Positions 25,525 to 25,869 of a stretch of DNA of 25,869 nt are shown one piece after another. Within the stretch, counting starts at the first letter, position 1; each line of letters starts with the position of its first letter. A model generated the notes under the pieces. It saw only the letters and a program-made list of their open reading frames with translations. It searched no databases and was not told where the DNA came from. Source of the stretch: JBFELO01 sp041552055 (GTDB lineage Bacteria > Acidobacteriota > Thermoanaerobaculia > Thermoanaerobaculales > Sulfomarinibacteraceae); NCBI GenBank assembly GCA_041552055.1, contig JBFELO010000067.1, positions 1-25,869 on the forward strand. Reading direction: 5' to 3'. The translations under genes were made by a program, and so were the position numbers.

Positions 25525-25612
25525 CCCTCAGCAACCGCAGGCCAACGGTCAAACCGCGGGACGTCACCTGGCCTCCGAGGACCTGCCGCCCGCCACGCGA
25601 CCAAGTGTGACC

Positions 25613-25730
25613 CGCAAAGCCGCGAAGAGCGCAAAGGCTGCGCCCACCCGCGGAGTCAAACCGCAGATAACGCAGATAGGCGCGGATCCCCCACCCGCCC
25701 AGGAAAACCACAAGGAACACGAAGAACCAA
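25613..25730 (+). repeat. Intergenic mosaic of CGCAAAG / CGCAGATA / ACAAGGAACACGAAG short repeats
   Basis: Three short-period blocks follow each other: CGCAAAG units at 25613-25637 (cgcaaag-ccgcgaaga-gcgcaaag), CGCAGATA units at 25662-25680 (cgcagata-acgcagatag), and (A)CACAAGGA/ACACGAAGA units at 25708-25728. From memory, these blocks, in this order, are common between genes in Acidobacteriota, Planctomycetota, Chloroflexota and similar genomes. Their origin and function are unknown to me. Confidence 0.6.
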
Positions 25731-25850
25731 GGTCCACCGGTCGATCGATAAATCTAGTCGGTCGAACACCGGCGTCCGCGGCGGAGCCGCGGATGCCAGT
25801 GCCTGAACTTTCAAGTTGTATGTGAGGAGAGGATGGCAGTACTCATGCTT

Positions 25851-25869
25851 GAGGAGATGATGTGAAGGC
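25851..25869 (+). other. Possible ribosome site and start of a truncated gene at the window edge
   Basis: GAGGAG at 25851-25856 is followed after 5 nt by GTG (25862-25864) and then AAG GC, cut off by the window end. The same bases can be read as an ATG-started 10-codon frame ending at the overlapping TGA. A coding call needs the sequence to the right. Confidence 0.25.

Larger units (their letters stand above)
25525..25869. other. Non-coding 3' region after arfB
   Basis: The 345 bp at the right end hold no complete gene that I accept. They contain the mosaic repeat at 25613-25730 and a possible ribosome site with start codon at the very end, both listed separately. One frame stays open here and would encode peptides such as ITQIGADPPP and NHKEHEE, which I read as by-products of the repeats, not a protein. 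Confidence 0.6.

Overview
The window is about 26 kb of high-GC bacterial chromosome, with mostly short gaps, small co-directional gene clusters and no phage, IS or CRISPR signature. The gene mix (a secreted S9 dipeptidyl peptidase, DUF4388 and bactofilin genes, a secreted protein of the 'NWRTD'-like type, orphan two-component/c-di-GMP proteins, and intergenic 'CGCAAAG / ACGCAGATA / CACAAGGAACACGAAG' mosaics) suggests an uncultured Acidobacteriota relative, possibly Thermoanaerobaculia. That placement is inferred from gene content; there is no rRNA gene here to settle it.

Layout, left to right. 1-1358 (+): tail of an ArsR repressor overlapping an SRPBCC/AHSA1 protein, then an exported MsrA. 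1359-1766: non-coding, with a degenerate direct repeat. 1767-7673 (-): a histidine kinase translationally coupled (ATGA) to a REC-PAS-GGDEF-EAL protein, then an exported dipeptidyl peptidase IV. 7674-8257: non-coding and rich in hairpins. 8258-12188 (-): a selenocysteine-containing PrdB/GrdB-like protein, a Cys-rich CGGC protein, a DUF4388 protein, a bactofilin and a small methyltransferase. 12410-13948 (+): a membrane-anchored SRPBCC domain fused to a royal-jelly-type beta-propeller. 13974-14606 (-): TenA. 14907-16016 (+): a rubrerythrin-like ferritin and a DUF309 protein. 16218-19469 (-): glycine C-acetyltransferase, a ketopantoate-reductase-like enzyme and a crotonase. 19613-23195 (-): MtnA coupled to an SdiA-regulated-type lipoprotein, a STAS protein and a secreted protein. 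23460-25524 (+): a selenocysteine-containing TlpA-like lipoprotein and ArfB. 25525-25869: mosaic repeats and the possible start of a further gene.

The main result is two independent selenoproteins about 12 kb apart. In both, a conventional gene caller would stop at an in-frame TGA. In both, that TGA sits at the first position of a UxxC redox motif, the reading frame continues with clearly homologous family sequence, and a stem-loop at the spacing expected of a bacterial SECIS follows directly. The host must therefore make selenocysteine, although selA, selB, selC and selD are not in the window. Together with MsrA, the CGGC protein and the rubrerythrin-like protein, they make the region rich in thiol/selenol redox functions, but the genes are not one operon and a shared pathway is only an inference.
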